Source: an uncultured Bacteroidales bacterium (lineage in GTDB: Bacteria; Bacteroidota; Bacteroidia; Bacteroidales; WCHB1-69). From it: a stretch of 64,000 nt of DNA. Every line of letters begins with the position of its first letter. Position 1 is the first letter of the stretch. Below, piece by piece: positions 63,131 through 64,000 of the stretch. Position numbers and translations under genes: made by a program. The notes beneath the pieces are model-generated. The model did no database searches. It saw only the letters and a program-made list of their open reading frames with translations, and was not told where the DNA came from. The stretch covers positions 1 to 64,000 of the forward strand of contig CAMVOL010000006.1 in NCBI GenBank assembly GCA_947169105.1, read 5' to 3'.

Positions 63131-64000
63131 TTGACGAAATACCTACGCAATATACTGACAATCATAGCGATAATGCTATTCAGCATCATCGGTCATGCGC
63201 AGGTTGTACTCACTTCCGATGACACCGTTTCCCATTTTCAAATTGATTACACCAATCCAGTCACTTTCGAAATCGGCGGCATCACCACTTCGGGAACAGG
63301 TAATCTTGACCAACGTATGCTCCTCTTTCAGGTAGGCGATATGGTGGAGATACCTGGAGAGAAGATTTCAAAGACCATCAAAAAGCTGTGGAGCACAGGT
63401 CTTTACGAAAACATCCGCATTTCCGTCACAAAGACCATCGGCAATACCGCCTTCCTTGACATCTATCTGGAAGCGAGGTCGCGTATGCTCGCTTTTGCCT
63501 TCGTGGGGGCTAAAAAGAACGAGGAGACCGACCTGCGGGAAAAACTCAAAATTTCGCAGGGCAACATCGTCAACGACAACCTCAAGACCACTTGCATCAA
63601 CATCATCAAGGATTTTTACATTGACAAAGGTTTTTACAACTGCAACGTAACCGTGGAGGAAAAAGCCGATGACAAAATCAGCAAGGCCGTCAACCTCTAC
63701 TTCCACATCGACAAAGGCAAGAAAATCAAGATTGACCGCATCACTTTCTATGGCAACAACAACGTCTCCGATGCCAAACTGCTGAAGGCGATGAAGAGCA
63801 CCAAGGAACGGTTCCACTTCACGCCGTTCTACAAGGCTGACACCGTCATCCGCTATATGTTCCGTCACCCCGAATACTACCGTTCGAAGGACATCATTGA
63901 GCATCTGGGCGACTACTTCGCCGGCCGTGTCAACCTGCGCATCTTCAAGGCCTCCAAGTTCATACAAGGGGTCTATGAGACTGACAAGTCGGCACTGATT
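63131..64000 (+). CDS. bamA: Outer membrane assembly factor BamA (5' part, runs off window)
   Basis: 290 codons are open to the window edge. The frame starts at TTG 63131: an in-frame stop at 63122-63124 and the promoter box upstream leave no ATG. The protein begins (M)TKYLRNILTIIAIMLFSIIG followed by HAQ, a signal peptide, then POTRA domains: FEIGGITTSGTGNLDQRMLL, VGDMVEIPGEKISKTIKKLW and IDRITFYGNNNVSDAKLLKA. The gene's barrel would lie beyond the window. BamA inserts outer membrane proteins. Confidence 0.9.
   Translation, partial: MTKYLRNILTIIAIMLFSIIGHAQVVLTSDDTVSHFQIDYTNPVTFEIGGITTSGTGNLDQRMLLFQVGDMVEIPGEKISKTIKKLWSTGLYENIRISVTKTIGNTAFLDIYLEARSRMLAFAFVGAKKNEETDLREKLKISQGNIVNDNLKTTCINIIKDFYIDKGFYNCNVTVEEKADDKISKAVNLYFHIDKGKKIKIDRITFYGNNNVSDAKLLKAMKSTKERFHFTPFYKADTVIRYMFRHPEYYRSKDIIEHLGDYFAGRVNLRIFKASKFIQGVYETDKSALI

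Overview
The window looks like a chromosomal contig end from an uncultured member of Bacteroidales (Bacteroidota). The evidence is the repeated TAnnTTTG promoter box a short way upstream of many starts, an M1 peptidase with a type IX secretion (T9SS) C-terminal domain, Bat aerotolerance genes, a DUF6769/HME-RND metal-efflux cluster, a FISUMP lipoprotein and many short secreted proteins of Bacteroidales type. Most of the DNA is of medium-high GC; a stretch at about 29.8-33.9 kb is strikingly AT-rich. The first 48 bases are not biological: they match the Illumina TruSeq/P5 adapter, so the contig begins inside a truncated CofE-like gene.

Layout. 0-6 kb: CofE-like ligase (partial), guaB, a glycosyltransferase, a secreted M1 aminopeptidase and a CAT-anticodon tRNA. 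6-13 kb: a XerD-type recombinase, then a TolC/RND/adaptor metal-efflux operon headed by a His-rich DUF6769 protein. 13-16 kb: a repeat-rich accessory stretch with a FISUMP lipoprotein, a large inverted repeat, twin palindromes, a HepT-MntA toxin-antitoxin pair and an ORF6N-domain protein. 16-25 kb: AMP nucleosidase, tsaE, an alanine-dehydrogenase-like protein without its NAD domain, secreted hypotheticals, a TlpA-like protein and the tig-clpP-clpX operon.

25.2-37.7 kb is a type I restriction-modification island: hsdM, a DUF1016 PD-(D/E)XK nuclease, hsdS, an unrecognised AT-rich PD-(D/E)XK-like gene, an AAA ATPase plus DUF4435/TOPRIM pair that resembles the PARIS (AriA-AriB) anti-phage system, a four-helix-bundle protein, hsdR and a YgjP/DUF45 metallopeptidase. 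PARIS responds to phage anti-restriction proteins, so its place between hsdS and hsdR makes mechanistic sense. The module joints carry a shared low-complexity AT-rich linker, and two of them also carry near-duplicate 21-codon stubs that resemble the start of a BRO-N-type gene. This suggests modular assembly of the island and is the most interesting part of the window.

37.7-64 kb is mainly housekeeping and envelope: yigZ, recG, secreted hypotheticals, an M28 peptidase, a PHP phosphatase, repeat-rich intergenic DNA, a small lipoprotein with an apparent ATA start, an Rpn-type nuclease, batC-batD-batE, an rRNA methyltransferase, two paralogous TPR proteins, a lipobox-bearing DedA protein, aroE, a GmhB-like phosphatase, an LpxL-like acyltransferase, gapA, a 3-methyladenine glycosylase, uppS and the 5' part of a BamA gene that starts at TTG. 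All calls come from reading the sequence; no database search was run.
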